A stretch of DNA of 64,000 nucleotides from NCBI RefSeq assembly GCF_019740355.2, contig NZ_CP091819.1, positions 3,162,001 through 3,226,000 on the forward strand, read 5' to 3'. A program made the position numbers and the translations under genes. Below the pieces are notes generated by a model. It was not told the DNA's origin. It saw only the letters and a program-made list of their open reading frames with translations, and ran no database searches. Source of the stretch: Paracrocinitomix mangrovi (GTDB taxonomy: Bacteria; Bacteroidota; Bacteroidia; Flavobacteriales_D; Crocinitomicaceae). Shown here piece by piece: positions 1 through 10,191 of this stretch (the stretch's first letter is position 1; each line of letters starts with the position of its first letter).

Positions 1-1728
1 GAATGTTGATTTCGAATTAAATCCAGCTTCATAGGCCAATGACAAAATGGTGAATTTTTCATTTTGTCTATCATTGAGCATTTCAAGTAAATGTTTAATT
101 CTCAACGAATTTATGTAGTCAAAAAAGTTCTTATTATTTTGAGTATTGATAACCTGTGAAAGGTTGTTTGGACTGACATTTAATTTTTTAGCCAGTTTTT
201 TAAGATTAATCTTAGGATCCAAAAATGGCTTGTGCTCTTCAATATAATCATTGAGTTGAATTTCTATTGCCAATAAATCATCTTCTGTTAATCCTGACTT
301 GGCATATTTTACTTTTTCAACTTCACCATAGGTATAAGTTCCAACAAGGGCATTTTCAAGAATAGCTGATCTTGGGTTGTTCAATATAGGGTCAATGTAT
401 GGATTCGCTCTATAAAATCTTGTATACCATTTCCCAATTTTAACGTCCTCTTCTAATACACTAAAAGCTTCTTCAAATCGACCTAAAAATAAATTCACAA
501 AAACAGATGGGTTCTCACAATAGCTTAGATTTAAATTTTTATCGTGTTGTTTAGATAATGCTAGATTTTCCTCTGCTTTTGATATCAATCCCATTATGGC
601 ATATGCCATAGAAATCCCCCCATAAAATTTAATTGTTTCACCATTAGGTCCCGGCAAATTACTCCATTGTTTTAGGGCCTCTTTTGGTTTTTTTAACCTC
701 AATAAAATATGGCCTCTTATATTATGCGCGTTAAGGTGGTTAGGATGATCTTTGACAAAATTATTAGCCTCTTCCAATGCCTCTTCATACTTTCTCAATC
801 TCATTAAATTCAAAAAACGCAAGTATTTAGGTAAAGGAGACATTGGATCAATTTCATATGCTAGTTCATTAGCCTCCATTGATTTGTTATAATTGCCTAG
901 AGCAGATTCAATTATTGAAACAAAATGTAGCGCCAAAACATCTCTAGGTTTTTCCCTGAGTACGGTATTGATATTTTCATAAAATAAATCAACATCACCG
1001 GTAATTACAAAAATTAGGTACCCTTTAACAGCCAGGGCGTCCATATTTTTATTGTTGAATCTAAGTGCTTCTTCACATAAGTCTAGCGCTTGTCTTCCTG
1101 CTAAATGCAGTGGCCATGACCCATTTATCCCTAATGTGGTTACAAGTAAAGCCTTTGTACTAATGAAAGCGTCATTTTCAGGATCAATTTCTAAAGCTTT
1201 TTCTATTAATTCTAATGCTAATTTGACACTGGAACCAGATAGATCAGTAGATAAGTCTTTTGCTTTTAAATTTAATTCAAAAGCCTCAATAGAAGTATGA
1301 GGTGAACTTATAAGGTTTTCTGCTTTATCATTGGTGTTGAGAAGTTTTTTAAGTGCATCTTTTACAGATGTAGCTACACTTTCTTGAATTTTGAATATGT
1401 TTTCATTTTCAAAATCAAAAACTTCAGACCAAATGTGAAAATCTCCAACCGCATTTACAATTTGAATAGTGATTTTAAATTGATCTTCAAATCTTCTTAA
1501 TGAACCTTCAATTATGTATTTAACACCCAGATCAGCTGCAATTTCAGAAACTTCTAAAGAGGTGTTTTTAAAATGAAATGAAGAAGTTCTGGAAGTGACA
1601 AACAATTCTTTGAGATGAGAAATGGCGTTAATTATTTCTTCTGATAAACCATCACAGAAAAAATGATCTTCCTTTATGGACGAAAGAGGAATAATTGGTA
1701 AAACCGCTATAGAGTTTTCTCTTCTCAT
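1..1728 (-). CDS. TolB-like/TPR/AraC-HTH transcriptional regulator, 3' end cut by window edge
   Basis: This cytoplasmic regulator is open from an ATG at 1728 down to base 1, giving 576 residues with no stop; the last part of the protein lies outside the window. Residues about 1-135 resemble the TolB/FlgO-like domain found with adenylate cyclases (IAVLP at the start, then DGLSEEIINA, RTSSF, GVKYIIEGS and IWSE). The middle, about 140-470, is helical and TPR-like. From about residue 500 it reads as an AraC-type helix-turn-helix (KLNVSPNNLSQVIN, then ILSLAYEAGFNSKSTF). I see no membrane segment. The start is chosen because an in-frame stop lies 19 codons upstream with no other ATG between. It is transcribed away from the T9SS gene at 1961. 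Its target genes and signal are unknown. Confidence 0.85.
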   Translation of the reverse strand, partial: MRRENSIAVLPIIPLSSIKEDHFFCDGLSEEIINAISHLKELFVTSRTSSFHFKNTSLEVSEIAADLGVKYIIEGSLRRFEDQFKITIQIVNAVGDFHIWSEVFDFENENIFKIQESVATSVKDALKKLLNTNDKAENLISSPHTSIEAFELNLKAKDLSTDLSGSSVKLALELIEKALEIDPENDAFISTKALLVTTLGINGSWPLHLAGRQALDLCEEALRFNNKNMDALAVKGYLIFVITGDVDLFYENINTVLREKPRDVLALHFVSIIESALGNYNKSMEANELAYEIDPMSPLPKYLRFLNLMRLRKYEEALEEANNFVKDHPNHLNAHNIRGHILLRLKKPKEALKQWSNLPGPNGETIKFYGGISMAYAIMGLISKAEENLALSKQHDKNLNLSYCENPSVFVNLFLGRFEEAFSVLEEDVKIGKWYTRFYRANPYIDPILNNPRSAILENALVGTYTYGEVEKVKYAKSGLTEDDLLAIEIQLNDYIEEHKPFLDPKINLKKLAKKLNVSPNNLSQVINTQNNKNFFDYINSLRIKHLLEMLNDRQNEKFTILSLAYEAGFNSKSTF

Positions 1729-1845
1729 TGGTTCAAAATGGAGAGGATTAGTAGTGCCTAAGTTAATATACGTAGTGAACCATATTGGTGGTTGGGTCTA
1801 ATTGATACTAAATCCTATCTAAATCGATATAATTAACGCAAAATA

Positions 1846-1853
1846 CAAAAGTA
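1846..1853 (-). promoter_or_regulatory. -7 box of the TolB/TPR/AraC regulator
   Basis: On the minus strand this reads TACTTTTG, a perfect match to the Bacteroidota -7 consensus TAnnTTTG, about 117 nt upstream of the ATG at 1728. No clear TTTG -33 element is present at the usual spacing. The remaining sequence of the 1729-1960 divergent intergenic region shows no gene or RNA. Confidence 0.45.
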
Positions 1854-1960
1854 CGACTTTTCACGCAAATGGTGCGAACATATAGGGAGAGACGATTTAA
1901 TAAAGTTTTATTCCGAAATTTAGCGCCGAAAGTAAGTTATGTTTAAATTAAATTAGAGTT

Positions 1961-4900
1961 ATGAAGAAAATTTACGCTTTAGTGTTAGGCTTGGTGCTGA
2001 GTTCCTCAGCCTTGGCTCAATACTGTGTAACCGGTGTAGGTCCTTCCTTTACAGGCGATACAAATGTAGAAGGAGTTGCCCTCAACGGTGAAACAATGAA
2101 TATTAATTACACCGGGTGTCCTGGTGTTGCAGGAGTGGAAGATCAAACGAGCCAGGTGGCAGATGTGATTGCAGGAAACTCCTATACCGTTGATGTTACT
2201 TGGGGGACATGTGGGGGTAGCTATTCCAATGCTTGTGAAGTTTGGATCGATTTTGATGGTTCACAATCATTTGAACCGAGTGAAAGTGTAGGTACGCTTA
2301 CATGGGCGGGAGGAACAGGTAACCTTCAATCTTATGGTTTCACAGTTCCCGTTTTGGCATTAAATGGAACACATAGAATGCGTGTAATGTCAAGAGAAAG
2401 TGGAGCTTTACCTCTTGATCCTTGCGGGGCATATGATTGGGGGTCTGTTACAGACTTTTCCATCACAATTACTGGTGGTTCTTCATGTGGACCAGCTACA
2501 GCATTGAGTGTTTCAAATGTTCAGTCAACTTCTGCTGATCTATCTTGGACTCAAGATGGTGGTTCTGTCACAGATAATGTTGAGTGGGGATTTCCTGGTT
2601 TTACACCAGGTACTGGAGCAGAGCAAGGTTCAGCAACAGGAGTAAGTGGTGGAACAACTAGTGCAACTGGTTTGTTGTCTGCTACAAATTACGAGTATTA
2701 TGTGCAAACTGATTGTGGTGGTACTCAAAGTGCATGGGCAGGGCCTTATTCATTCTCAACTTCGGGAACATGTGGTTTCTTTGATATCTCATTATTTGAT
2801 ACGTGGGGAGATGGATGGAACGGAGGAACTGTTGATGTATACATTAATGGCGTATTATACCAAAGTGGTTTAACAGTTGCTTCTGGTAACGGACCGGTAG
2901 TTTACCAAATTCCAGTGAATAATGGAGATATAGTTTCACTTGATTATACCGCAGGTGGTTTTTCATCTGAAAATGAAATTACAGTTTATGACCAAATCGG
3001 AACTGTTGTGGCTACTGAAGGTTTAAGTGGTGCTACTCCTAATGATATTGGAGACTACACAATACCAACCGGTTTAGTTGCATGTCCGTCTTGTCCTTCG
3101 CCATCTAACTTTGCCTCTTCTAATCTTACGGATACTTCAGTAGATTTGTCTTGGACTGAAAATGGAGGTGCAACGGCATGGGAAATTGAGTATGGAGCTC
3201 CTGGATTTACACCTGGAACGGGAACAAGTATGATCACAGCAAACAACCCTGAAACAGTTTCAGGTTTAACTTCAGAAACACCTTATGATTTTTATTTAAG
3301 AGCTGTTTGTGGAGCTGGAGATACTAGTATCTATGTTGGGCCTCTTAGTATTGTAACACCTCTTGCATCTTTGAATTGTTCATTAGGTGATCCTTATATT
3401 ATGTATGAAGCAGACTTTGAAGGCGGATTCCCTGGAGACTGGTCTTCTCCGGTTACTGGTCCTGACTGGACTCAAACAACAGGAGGAACAACTTCAACAG
3501 GAACTGGTCCAACGCAAGCTCATTCAGGAACTGGATACATGTATCTTGAAACATCTTCAGGAACAACAGGTCAAACTGATACATTATTTGCTCCAGACGT
3601 AGATTTAACAACTGGTTCTGGTGAGGCTAGAGTAACTTTCTATTACCATATGTTTGGTGCAACAATGAGTAAATTGGCTGTAGAAGCTTCAGGTGATGGA
3701 ATTACTTGGACAGAGATTTGGTCAGATTCAGGTCAGGTTCAAGCACTTCAAACAGATCCATGGTTGGCAACTCAGGCTGATTTAACTCCATATGTAGGAA
3801 ACGTTGTTAGTTTAAGAGTGATTGGACACAGAGGATCAAGCTTTACTGGTGATATGGCGATTGATTTTTGGAGAGTTGAAGCTTGTTTAACTTGTCCACA
3901 ACCTACTGCTCTTGATACTTCAAATGTTACAGAAACAACTGTAGACTTGAACTGGACTGCAGGTAATACAGAAACTGCTTGGGTAATTGAGTACGGTCCT
4001 GATGGATTTACACCTGGAACAGGTACAACTGTTGGAACAACTTCAAATCCTCATACTGTAACTGGATTGATTGACAATACAGATTATGATTTTTATGTGT
4101 ATGCTGATTGTGGTGGAGGAGATACAAGTATGTACACTGGTCCTGTAAGTGCATGGACAGATACAGTTTGTGCTCCGGTAACTAACTTAGCGTTTACTTA
4201 TACAGGTAATGATACAGTAGCGTTTGATTGGACTCCAGGATTTTTAGAGTCTATGTGGAATGTTTCTTATGGAACTGCAGGTTTTACTCCTGGTTCAGGA
4301 ACTCAATTCAGTACAAGTAACTTCCCTGATTCAGTAACTGGTTTAGGTGCTGGTGTTTGGGATTTCTATGTACAAGCTGATTGTGGTTCAGGTTTAAATA
4401 ACCCTTGGACTGGTCCAATTACTTATACTGTACCATTGACTAACGACATCCCTTGTACTGCAATTGATGTGCCGGTAGATGGTTCTTCAACTACTTATCA
4501 CAACTTAACTGCTACTGAAGGTGGTAGTGAGCCTACAAACGGATTCAATACTGTTTGGTTTACATTTGACGCTCCAACTACTGGACATGTTGAAATCAGA
4601 ACTTGTGGAAACGATTTTGATAACATGATTGCAGTTTATGAAGCTACAGATTGTAACAACTTTGGTACTTTTACATTAGTTGATGAAGCTACATTTAATC
4701 CATTCGCAGTTTGTTCTGGAGTTGATCCTGCAGGTATGAACTTATGTGGATTAACACCAGGTAATACTTATTACTTAGTAGTAGGTTCAGAAACTTCTGG
4801 TAATACTGGAATCTTCCCATTACAATTAACTGAATTGCCAGCTGTTGAAGCAGGTACTGCAATGCCGGTTGATGCTTGTGAGGATGACACTGCTGTTGAA

Positions 4901-5596
4901 TTATTCAATGCAATTACTGGAAACTTAACTCAAAATGGTCAGTGGTATGAAAATGCTGCTACGGCTGGAAACGAGATCAACAACTCAGTAAGTATGTTGA
5001 ACTACCCTGTAGGAACTAACACATTCTTCTATGTTGATCAAGAAGTTTGCGGAACTGATACAGTTGAAACTACTGTAAATGTTGTAGCACTTCCAAACGT
5101 TGGTGTTGGTTCAACTATCAATGCTGGATGTAACTACGGTGCAGTAAGTTTATTTGATGGTTTATCTGGAAATGTTGACTTAGGAGGTACTTGGTATGAT
5201 TCTGACGGAACGCCTGTTGGTGGTTCATTAGTTAATTTTGATGGAGAAGCTGCTGGAACTTACACTTACAACTATGTAGTTGATAATGGAGTTTGTCCTG
5301 CTGATTCATCAACAGTTCAAGTTGATATCATTGATTGTACTGGAATTGGAGAAGAAGATATTACAGCTTCTGTTTATCCTAACCCGGTTTCAGGTATCTT
5401 GTTTGTTAACTTACCAAATGCTGACGCAGGTACAACTGTTCAGTTGATTGGTATTAACGGACAAGCTGTTGCTCAACCAATGGCTGTTAATTCAGATATC
5501 GTAAAAATTGATATGTCAGATTATGCTGATGGTGTTTATTTCATTAGAGTTACCGCAAATGGTGCTACTAAAGAAATTAAAGTTGTTAAGCAATAA
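1961..5596 (+). CDS. Large secreted multidomain Fn3 protein with T9SS type A sorting tail
   Basis: A 1211-residue exported protein. Residues 1-19 are a signal peptide ending ALAQ. Then come a GEVED-like domain (about 60-170, with VWIDFDGSQSF), four fibronectin type III-like repeats (about 177-270, 380-468, 693-783, 785-868) that each carry a variant of YGxxGFTPGTG, a MAM/jelly-roll-like segment (about 480-690, EADFEGGFPGDW), a pre-peptidase-like domain (about 870-990) and Ig-like material. The tail from about 1130 has VYPNPVSGILFVNL and ends in TKEIKVVKQ, the T9SS type A signal, so the protein should cross the outer membrane by type IX secretion and be released or anchored. No catalytic domain is recognisable; adhesin or matrix roles are possible. 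It is monocistronic with a strong terminator behind it. Confidence 0.9.
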   Translation: MKKIYALVLGLVLSSSALAQYCVTGVGPSFTGDTNVEGVALNGETMNINYTGCPGVAGVEDQTSQVADVIAGNSYTVDVTWGTCGGSYSNACEVWIDFDGSQSFEPSESVGTLTWAGGTGNLQSYGFTVPVLALNGTHRMRVMSRESGALPLDPCGAYDWGSVTDFSITITGGSSCGPATALSVSNVQSTSADLSWTQDGGSVTDNVEWGFPGFTPGTGAEQGSATGVSGGTTSATGLLSATNYEYYVQTDCGGTQSAWAGPYSFSTSGTCGFFDISLFDTWGDGWNGGTVDVYINGVLYQSGLTVASGNGPVVYQIPVNNGDIVSLDYTAGGFSSENEITVYDQIGTVVATEGLSGATPNDIGDYTIPTGLVACPSCPSPSNFASSNLTDTSVDLSWTENGGATAWEIEYGAPGFTPGTGTSMITANNPETVSGLTSETPYDFYLRAVCGAGDTSIYVGPLSIVTPLASLNCSLGDPYIMYEADFEGGFPGDWSSPVTGPDWTQTTGGTTSTGTGPTQAHSGTGYMYLETSSGTTGQTDTLFAPDVDLTTGSGEARVTFYYHMFGATMSKLAVEASGDGITWTEIWSDSGQVQALQTDPWLATQADLTPYVGNVVSLRVIGHRGSSFTGDMAIDFWRVEACLTCPQPTALDTSNVTETTVDLNWTAGNTETAWVIEYGPDGFTPGTGTTVGTTSNPHTVTGLIDNTDYDFYVYADCGGGDTSMYTGPVSAWTDTVCAPVTNLAFTYTGNDTVAFDWTPGFLESMWNVSYGTAGFTPGSGTQFSTSNFPDSVTGLGAGVWDFYVQADCGSGLNNPWTGPITYTVPLTNDIPCTAIDVPVDGSSTTYHNLTATEGGSEPTNGFNTVWFTFDAPTTGHVEIRTCGNDFDNMIAVYEATDCNNFGTFTLVDEATFNPFAVCSGVDPAGMNLCGLTPGNTYYLVVGSETSGNTGIFPLQLTELPAVEAGTAMPVDACEDDTAVELFNAITGNLTQNGQWYENAATAGNEINNSVSMLNYPVGTNTFFYVDQEVCGTDTVETTVNVVALPNVGVGSTINAGCNYGAVSLFDGLSGNVDLGGTWYDSDGTPVGGSLVNFDGEAAGTYTYNYVVDNGVCPADSSTVQVDIIDCTGIGEEDITASVYPNPVSGILFVNLPNADAGTTVQLIGINGQAVAQPMAVNSDIVKIDMSDYADGVYFIRVTANGATKEIKVVKQ

Positions 5597-5618
5597 CTGA
5601 ATTACAATAATTGAAGGA

Positions 5619-5647
5619 CCGCACCTCTTTTGGGGTGCGGTTTTTTT
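5619..5647 (+). terminator. Intrinsic terminator after the Fn3 T9SS gene
   Basis: CCGCACC at 5619-5625 pairs with GGTGCGG at 5634-5640, followed by a run of seven T. It is 23 nt after the stop codon. Confidence 0.9.
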
Positions 5648-5710
5648 ATGCTGACTTTTGTCAGAATAAGGAATAAGTATTTTTAGTAAATTGAACCAAA
5701 ATTTTAAATC

Positions 5711-6244
5711 ATGGCTATAGCACCCCCTTTTAATTTGAAGAAATGGATTGATGATAACAGAGATTTATTAAAACCTCCTGTATCTAATAAAAATCTATAT
5801 ACTGAAGCAGATGATTACATTGTGATGATAGTTGGTGGACCAAATGCTAGAAAAGATTATCATTATAATGAAACTGAAGAATTGTTCTATCAATTAGAAG
5901 GTGATATCGTTGTAACAATTCAAGAAAATGGTGAAGCCAAAAAGGTGGAGATAAAGGCAGGTGATATGTTCTTATTGCCGGCAAAAATCCCTCATAATCC
6001 TGTACGTCCTGCAAACTCTGTTGGCTTGGTAGTTGAGAGAGTAAGAAAAGGTACAGACTTTAAAGACGGTTTGATGTGGTTTTGTGATGAATGTAATAAT
6101 CAATTACACGCTACGTATTTTGAATTAAATAATGTAGAGAAGGATTTTCAACCTAGATTTAAAGAATTCTATACTTCTGAGGATCTTCGTACTTGTGATA
6201 AGTGCGGTCATGTTATGGAAGTAGATCCAAGATTTGTTGACTAA
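5711..6244 (+). CDS. nbaC: 3-hydroxyanthranilate 3,4-dioxygenase
   Basis: This cupin enzyme opens the ring of 3-hydroxyanthranilate to 2-amino-3-carboxymuconate semialdehyde in the kynurenine pathway, which leads to quinolinate/NAD or to catabolism. All residues known from the Cupriavidus enzyme are visible: iron ligands His51, Glu57 and His95, substrate-binding Arg47 and Arg99, and a glutamate at 109 in VVERV. The C-terminal rubredoxin-like site is intact with CDEC at 125-128 and CDKC at 162-165. The length of 177 residues is typical. The gene stands alone between a terminator and a convergent gene whose stop lies 1 nt away. A possible downstream enzyme, a 2-aminomuconate-semialdehyde-type dehydrogenase, is at 60532; the other kynurenine genes are not in the window. 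Confidence 0.95.
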   Translation: MAIAPPFNLKKWIDDNRDLLKPPVSNKNLYTEADDYIVMIVGGPNARKDYHYNETEELFYQLEGDIVVTIQENGEAKKVEIKAGDMFLLPAKIPHNPVRPANSVGLVVERVRKGTDFKDGLMWFCDECNNQLHATYFELNNVEKDFQPRFKEFYTSEDLRTCDKCGHVMEVDPRFVD

Positions 6245-6245
6245 A

Positions 6246-9200
6246 CTATTTTAATACGGTAACGTGCCCTCTTAATGTATGAGGGTCGTTATTGATATCA
6301 ATATATCTAACCTGCCAGATATATACATCATCTTTTACCAATACACCATGATAGGTTCCATCCCAGTATTCATCAGCTGAGTTCAAAGTTTTAATTAATT
6401 CACCCCATCTGTTGAAAATCAACATTTCAAAATCTATTACATTCAATACTTCTGCTTTAAAGTATGGGTTAATGCCATCCCCGTTAGGTGTAAATGCATT
6501 TGGAATGTAAATTAATGGATCAAAGTAGATAGGAACATTTGCCCAATTTGTACAGCCATTTGCATCTGTGATTGTTGCAGTATAAACGTAATGAGTTTCT
6601 GGCCATACATATGGATCCACACAATCTAAGCAAGAAATATTGTAATCAGGAGACCAGACAATATCTCCATTTCCTTGTGCCCATATATGTATGGTATCTT
6701 GTAATACAGCATAAACAGGAGGAGAAACTTGTATTGAAGGAGTAGGGAACAGAAATACGTTTGTAAAAGCAGTATCCTTACATCCATATTGATCCGTAAC
6801 AATTACTCGGTATTGTGTACTTACAGGTGGAGTAGCAACAGTTGTAGCACTTTGTGACCCAGTTAAATTAGCAGAAGGGGACCATGAGTAACTAACACCA
6901 CCACTTGCTGATAAAATAGCAGATTCACCTGGACAAACAGTTGTGTCAGGATTGGCTTCAGCTATTACTTCAATTACATCTACAAAAATCGAATCTGGAG
7001 TTATACCACATGCATTAATAGCATCTACATAGTATGTTGTATCCACCAATGGATTAACAATTGGATTATCGACAGTAGTGCTACTAATATTATAATTAGG
7101 AGACCATATGTATGAAGTTCCTCCTGTTATTAAAAGCTGCTCGCTAGCTCCTTTACATAAGTATATTTGATCATCCAGGATAGGAAAAGGTAAATCAAGA
7201 TCAACCCATACTTGCGTAGTATCCTTTAAAATACAGCCTTCTTGTGTGGTGACTGTTACAATATAGTCTGTTGTTGAGTTTGGTGAGGCTATTGGTGTTG
7301 CGCTAGATGCATTATCCAAACTTCCTGATGGCGTCCAACTATATGAAATACCTCCGCTAGCCCATAAAGGAGCTGTTTCTCCAATACAAATTGCCGTATC
7401 AGGAGATGCTTCAGCATGTGTATCATACACTGAAACGATTACTTCAACCTGACTGCTTCCACAAACACTTGTTACATCAACTATAAATGTGGTTTCCTCA
7501 TAAATTGTAGCAACTGGATTTGCACTATTTGGGTTGTCTAAAACATCCGGTGGTCCCCAGCTGTATGTGTCACCACCATTAGCAAATAACTGAACAGAAG
7601 TTCCGGGACAAATAGTATCCTGTAATGTGCCGGCCTGAGCTTGTAATAATTGAATAGTTACATCCAAATATGCCGTGTCTGGCTCATAACAACCGGATGC
7701 ATCTGAAACAATTAGCATTACTGTATAATCTCCCGGGTTTTGATAAAAGTGAGTAGGTTGAAAATCTGTAGAAATACTTCCGTCTCCAAAATCCCAGAAA
7801 TATTGATTACCGTTTTGAGAATCATTTATAAAATTAACCGGGTCAGGTATACATACTACGGGATTAGCCGCACTTAAAGTGGCCTCAATTTTTGATAATT
7901 CAAATAAAAATGCAGCCATATTACAGTTGCTGGAGTTGTTTGTTTGAGAATATACTCCGGGCGTAGTAGGAAATCCACTTGAATTTCCCCCACATGCAGC
8001 ACATACAGCATGATAGACTCCTCCTTCTTTATCAAATCTTGAAGTTCCGCCATCTACGTGATCATTAGAACCATTTTGACTCCCCATATAAGTTGAATAC
8101 TTAAGACTGGCCATATCTTGTTCAAATAGAGCTAAATAAAAATTACTCCCTGAAGTTGTTGCCTGGTATGCATCACTTGTAATCGGCATACCGCTACTTG
8201 AACTGTTGATTGCAGAAGAATTAGAAGAATTGGTTACTCCACCCCAACCTGCAATGTATATTTCATAACAGTCAGAAACAAGAAAGGCCGTAGGTGATAA
8301 TTCTTCATCACCTGAACTTGCACCAAATGTACTTGTCCACATAGAAGTGGTTAATGTGTTGTTGAGTTTTTGAATAAATTGACCGCTATTGGCGTTACCA
8401 TAAACTCCTGATGAAATAGCATAACTTCCTTTGGTTTGACCATATAAGTAGACATTGTCATCAGGGTCCAACTGCACAAAGTATGCTTGATCATAATCCC
8501 CGGTTCCAACATAAGATGACTTAGGATTGTTGTAGTTAGGCGCATTAAATTTTGCGACATATCCATCTGTTGATCCACCTTGAAAACTTGGCCATGCCTG
8601 TCCTGATGTGTAGGGGAAGTTGCTACTTGTAGTTCCTCCTGCCACATAAATATCGCCTGTTGAACTTAATTGGATACTGTTCCCTGATTCAAGTGAAGAA
8701 CCTCCAAGATATGTACTCCATATCAATGAACTTAGGGTAGGGTTGAATTTCGCAATTATCGCGTCTTGAGTTCCGGATAAAGAAGTTTGATTTCCTCCTT
8801 GTATTTCAATATTTGTTGAGGTTGTACTTGAGCAGATATAAACGTTCAAAGCGTCATCCACCATGATTTCACCTCTTAATTGATCTCCATAATTAAAAGC
8901 TATTGATGACCCTGAATTGGAGATTCCATCAGTACCTGATCCACCATAATAAGTGCTACCCAATAGATTGGCTCCGTTTCCTGAAAGTCTGGTAATGTAA
9001 ATATCTGATCCACCAGTAAACTGAATACCATCAATTACCATACTTGCACCTCCATCATGAGACGATTGAAAAGCAGATCCTGATACAGGAAAGTTGGTTG
9101 ACGAAGTGGCTCCCATTACCAATAGGTCGTTATTTGCATTTGAAATGATACTGTGAGGAGTTTCACTTCCGTTACCACCTAAAAAAGTTGAGAATATTAA

Positions 9201-10106
9201 GCCTGTTCCGCTGGCATTGAACTTGGTTAAAACAACATCTTGTTGTCCTGAATTCCAACCGGTGTCATAAGCTCCGGCAGTTGTCGGATACAAAGACCCA
9301 AAAACGATTCCACCGGCTACTAGATTTTTGTTTGCATCCGGGCAAGCTGTCATTCCCCAGTTATCTGCTTGTGAACCTGTAAAAGTAGAAAAGGCAAGTT
9401 GTGGATCAATTACTAGTACTTCACTTGTATCGTATCCTTCAGGAAAAATAAATTGCATTTGATTGCCATGCAATTGATATTCACAACTTACTTTTTGTCT
9501 TAACCCATTGACTATCTGAAAGGCAAATGGTTTACTTTCAGTAATGGTTCCCATGGAAGTTGCAATTACTAACTCTCCATCTTCATTGATAGATAAATTA
9601 TCTTGACCTTGATATGCAACCTGAATGACTGAAGGATCAACGTTTGGTTGAATAGTAAAATCATATTTTAAGGTTGAATTTTTCTCGTATAAAGAGAGAT
9701 TGATCCCGTTGTAAAGACTTATGTAGTCAACTTTACCACAAGGATAGATGTTTGACTTCCACTTAGTGCTATCATTGCCCAAGAAGTAATTTTCATAAAA
9801 AGTAGCCTGTTTGGATTCCTCAAAAATTGGCTGAGGATTAGCTCCTATGAATGTTGTCTTAACCACGTGTCCTTTAAAAGGTTCGGCAGGGTGATTCTCA
9901 TGGCTATGATCGTAAATTTCCCCAGAATTGTTGAGGTCGTAAGTAAATCCATTTTTTTCCAGATACATAAATCCGGACGGTAAATTGATTTTGTATGAAA
10001 CATGATTATCCCATTGTCCTCTATTAGGATGTATCCAGATGTCATCCTGAGCAAACATTTGTTGCCCAGCTAACAATACTATGAGAAGTAATACAATTCG
10101 TTTCAT
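6246..10106 (-). CDS. Secreted SBBP beta-propeller/PKD protein with gliding-motility (T9SS type B) C-terminal domain
   Basis: A 1286-residue exported protein starting with a signal peptide (MKRIVLLLIVLLAG, cut near FAQ). The N-terminal 230 residues (IHPNRGQW, then a beta-rich region) match the domain that usually precedes SBBP repeats. About 240-740 holds SBBP-type beta-propeller repeats with recurring FSTFLGG, LIWSTYLGGS and LKYSTYMGS blades. A PKD domain follows (about 755-840, YFWDFGDGS), then about five Ig-like units built around SYSWxP. The end (about 1195-1286) is the CHU_C/type B sorting domain: IPNAFTPNGDGIN, MLIFNRWGELI and WDGTYHG. Such proteins are secreted by the T9SS and are surface adhesins or cell-envelope proteins in gliding Bacteroidota. 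No enzyme motif is visible. Confidence 0.9.
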   Translation of the reverse strand: MKRIVLLLIVLLAGQQMFAQDDIWIHPNRGQWDNHVSYKINLPSGFMYLEKNGFTYDLNNSGEIYDHSHENHPAEPFKGHVVKTTFIGANPQPIFEESKQATFYENYFLGNDSTKWKSNIYPCGKVDYISLYNGINLSLYEKNSTLKYDFTIQPNVDPSVIQVAYQGQDNLSINEDGELVIATSMGTITESKPFAFQIVNGLRQKVSCEYQLHGNQMQFIFPEGYDTSEVLVIDPQLAFSTFTGSQADNWGMTACPDANKNLVAGGIVFGSLYPTTAGAYDTGWNSGQQDVVLTKFNASGTGLIFSTFLGGNGSETPHSIISNANNDLLVMGATSSTNFPVSGSAFQSSHDGGASMVIDGIQFTGGSDIYITRLSGNGANLLGSTYYGGSGTDGISNSGSSIAFNYGDQLRGEIMVDDALNVYICSSTTSTNIEIQGGNQTSLSGTQDAIIAKFNPTLSSLIWSTYLGGSSLESGNSIQLSSTGDIYVAGGTTSSNFPYTSGQAWPSFQGGSTDGYVAKFNAPNYNNPKSSYVGTGDYDQAYFVQLDPDDNVYLYGQTKGSYAISSGVYGNANSGQFIQKLNNTLTTSMWTSTFGASSGDEELSPTAFLVSDCYEIYIAGWGGVTNSSNSSAINSSSSGMPITSDAYQATTSGSNFYLALFEQDMASLKYSTYMGSQNGSNDHVDGGTSRFDKEGGVYHAVCAACGGNSSGFPTTPGVYSQTNNSSNCNMAAFLFELSKIEATLSAANPVVCIPDPVNFINDSQNGNQYFWDFGDGSISTDFQPTHFYQNPGDYTVMLIVSDASGCYEPDTAYLDVTIQLLQAQAGTLQDTICPGTSVQLFANGGDTYSWGPPDVLDNPNSANPVATIYEETTFIVDVTSVCGSSQVEVIVSVYDTHAEASPDTAICIGETAPLWASGGISYSWTPSGSLDNASSATPIASPNSTTDYIVTVTTQEGCILKDTTQVWVDLDLPFPILDDQIYLCKGASEQLLITGGTSYIWSPNYNISSTTVDNPIVNPLVDTTYYVDAINACGITPDSIFVDVIEVIAEANPDTTVCPGESAILSASGGVSYSWSPSANLTGSQSATTVATPPVSTQYRVIVTDQYGCKDTAFTNVFLFPTPSIQVSPPVYAVLQDTIHIWAQGNGDIVWSPDYNISCLDCVDPYVWPETHYVYTATITDANGCTNWANVPIYFDPLIYIPNAFTPNGDGINPYFKAEVLNVIDFEMLIFNRWGELIKTLNSADEYWDGTYHGVLVKDDVYIWQVRYIDINNDPHTLRGHVTVLK

Positions 10107-10191
10107 TTTTCAATTCTTGATCCCGATAGCTAAACTGCCACCTAAAACTTTCAAAAACTGAAGTTGGGTTAAGTTTCTATTACAAATATCT

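Noticed and set aside
1729-1960. tRNA or small RNA in the larger intergenic gaps (also 23838-24010, 43591-43786, 60377-60531)
   Set aside because: No cloverleaf, CCA end, or strong hairpin with T-run was found; only promoter-like elements are seen.
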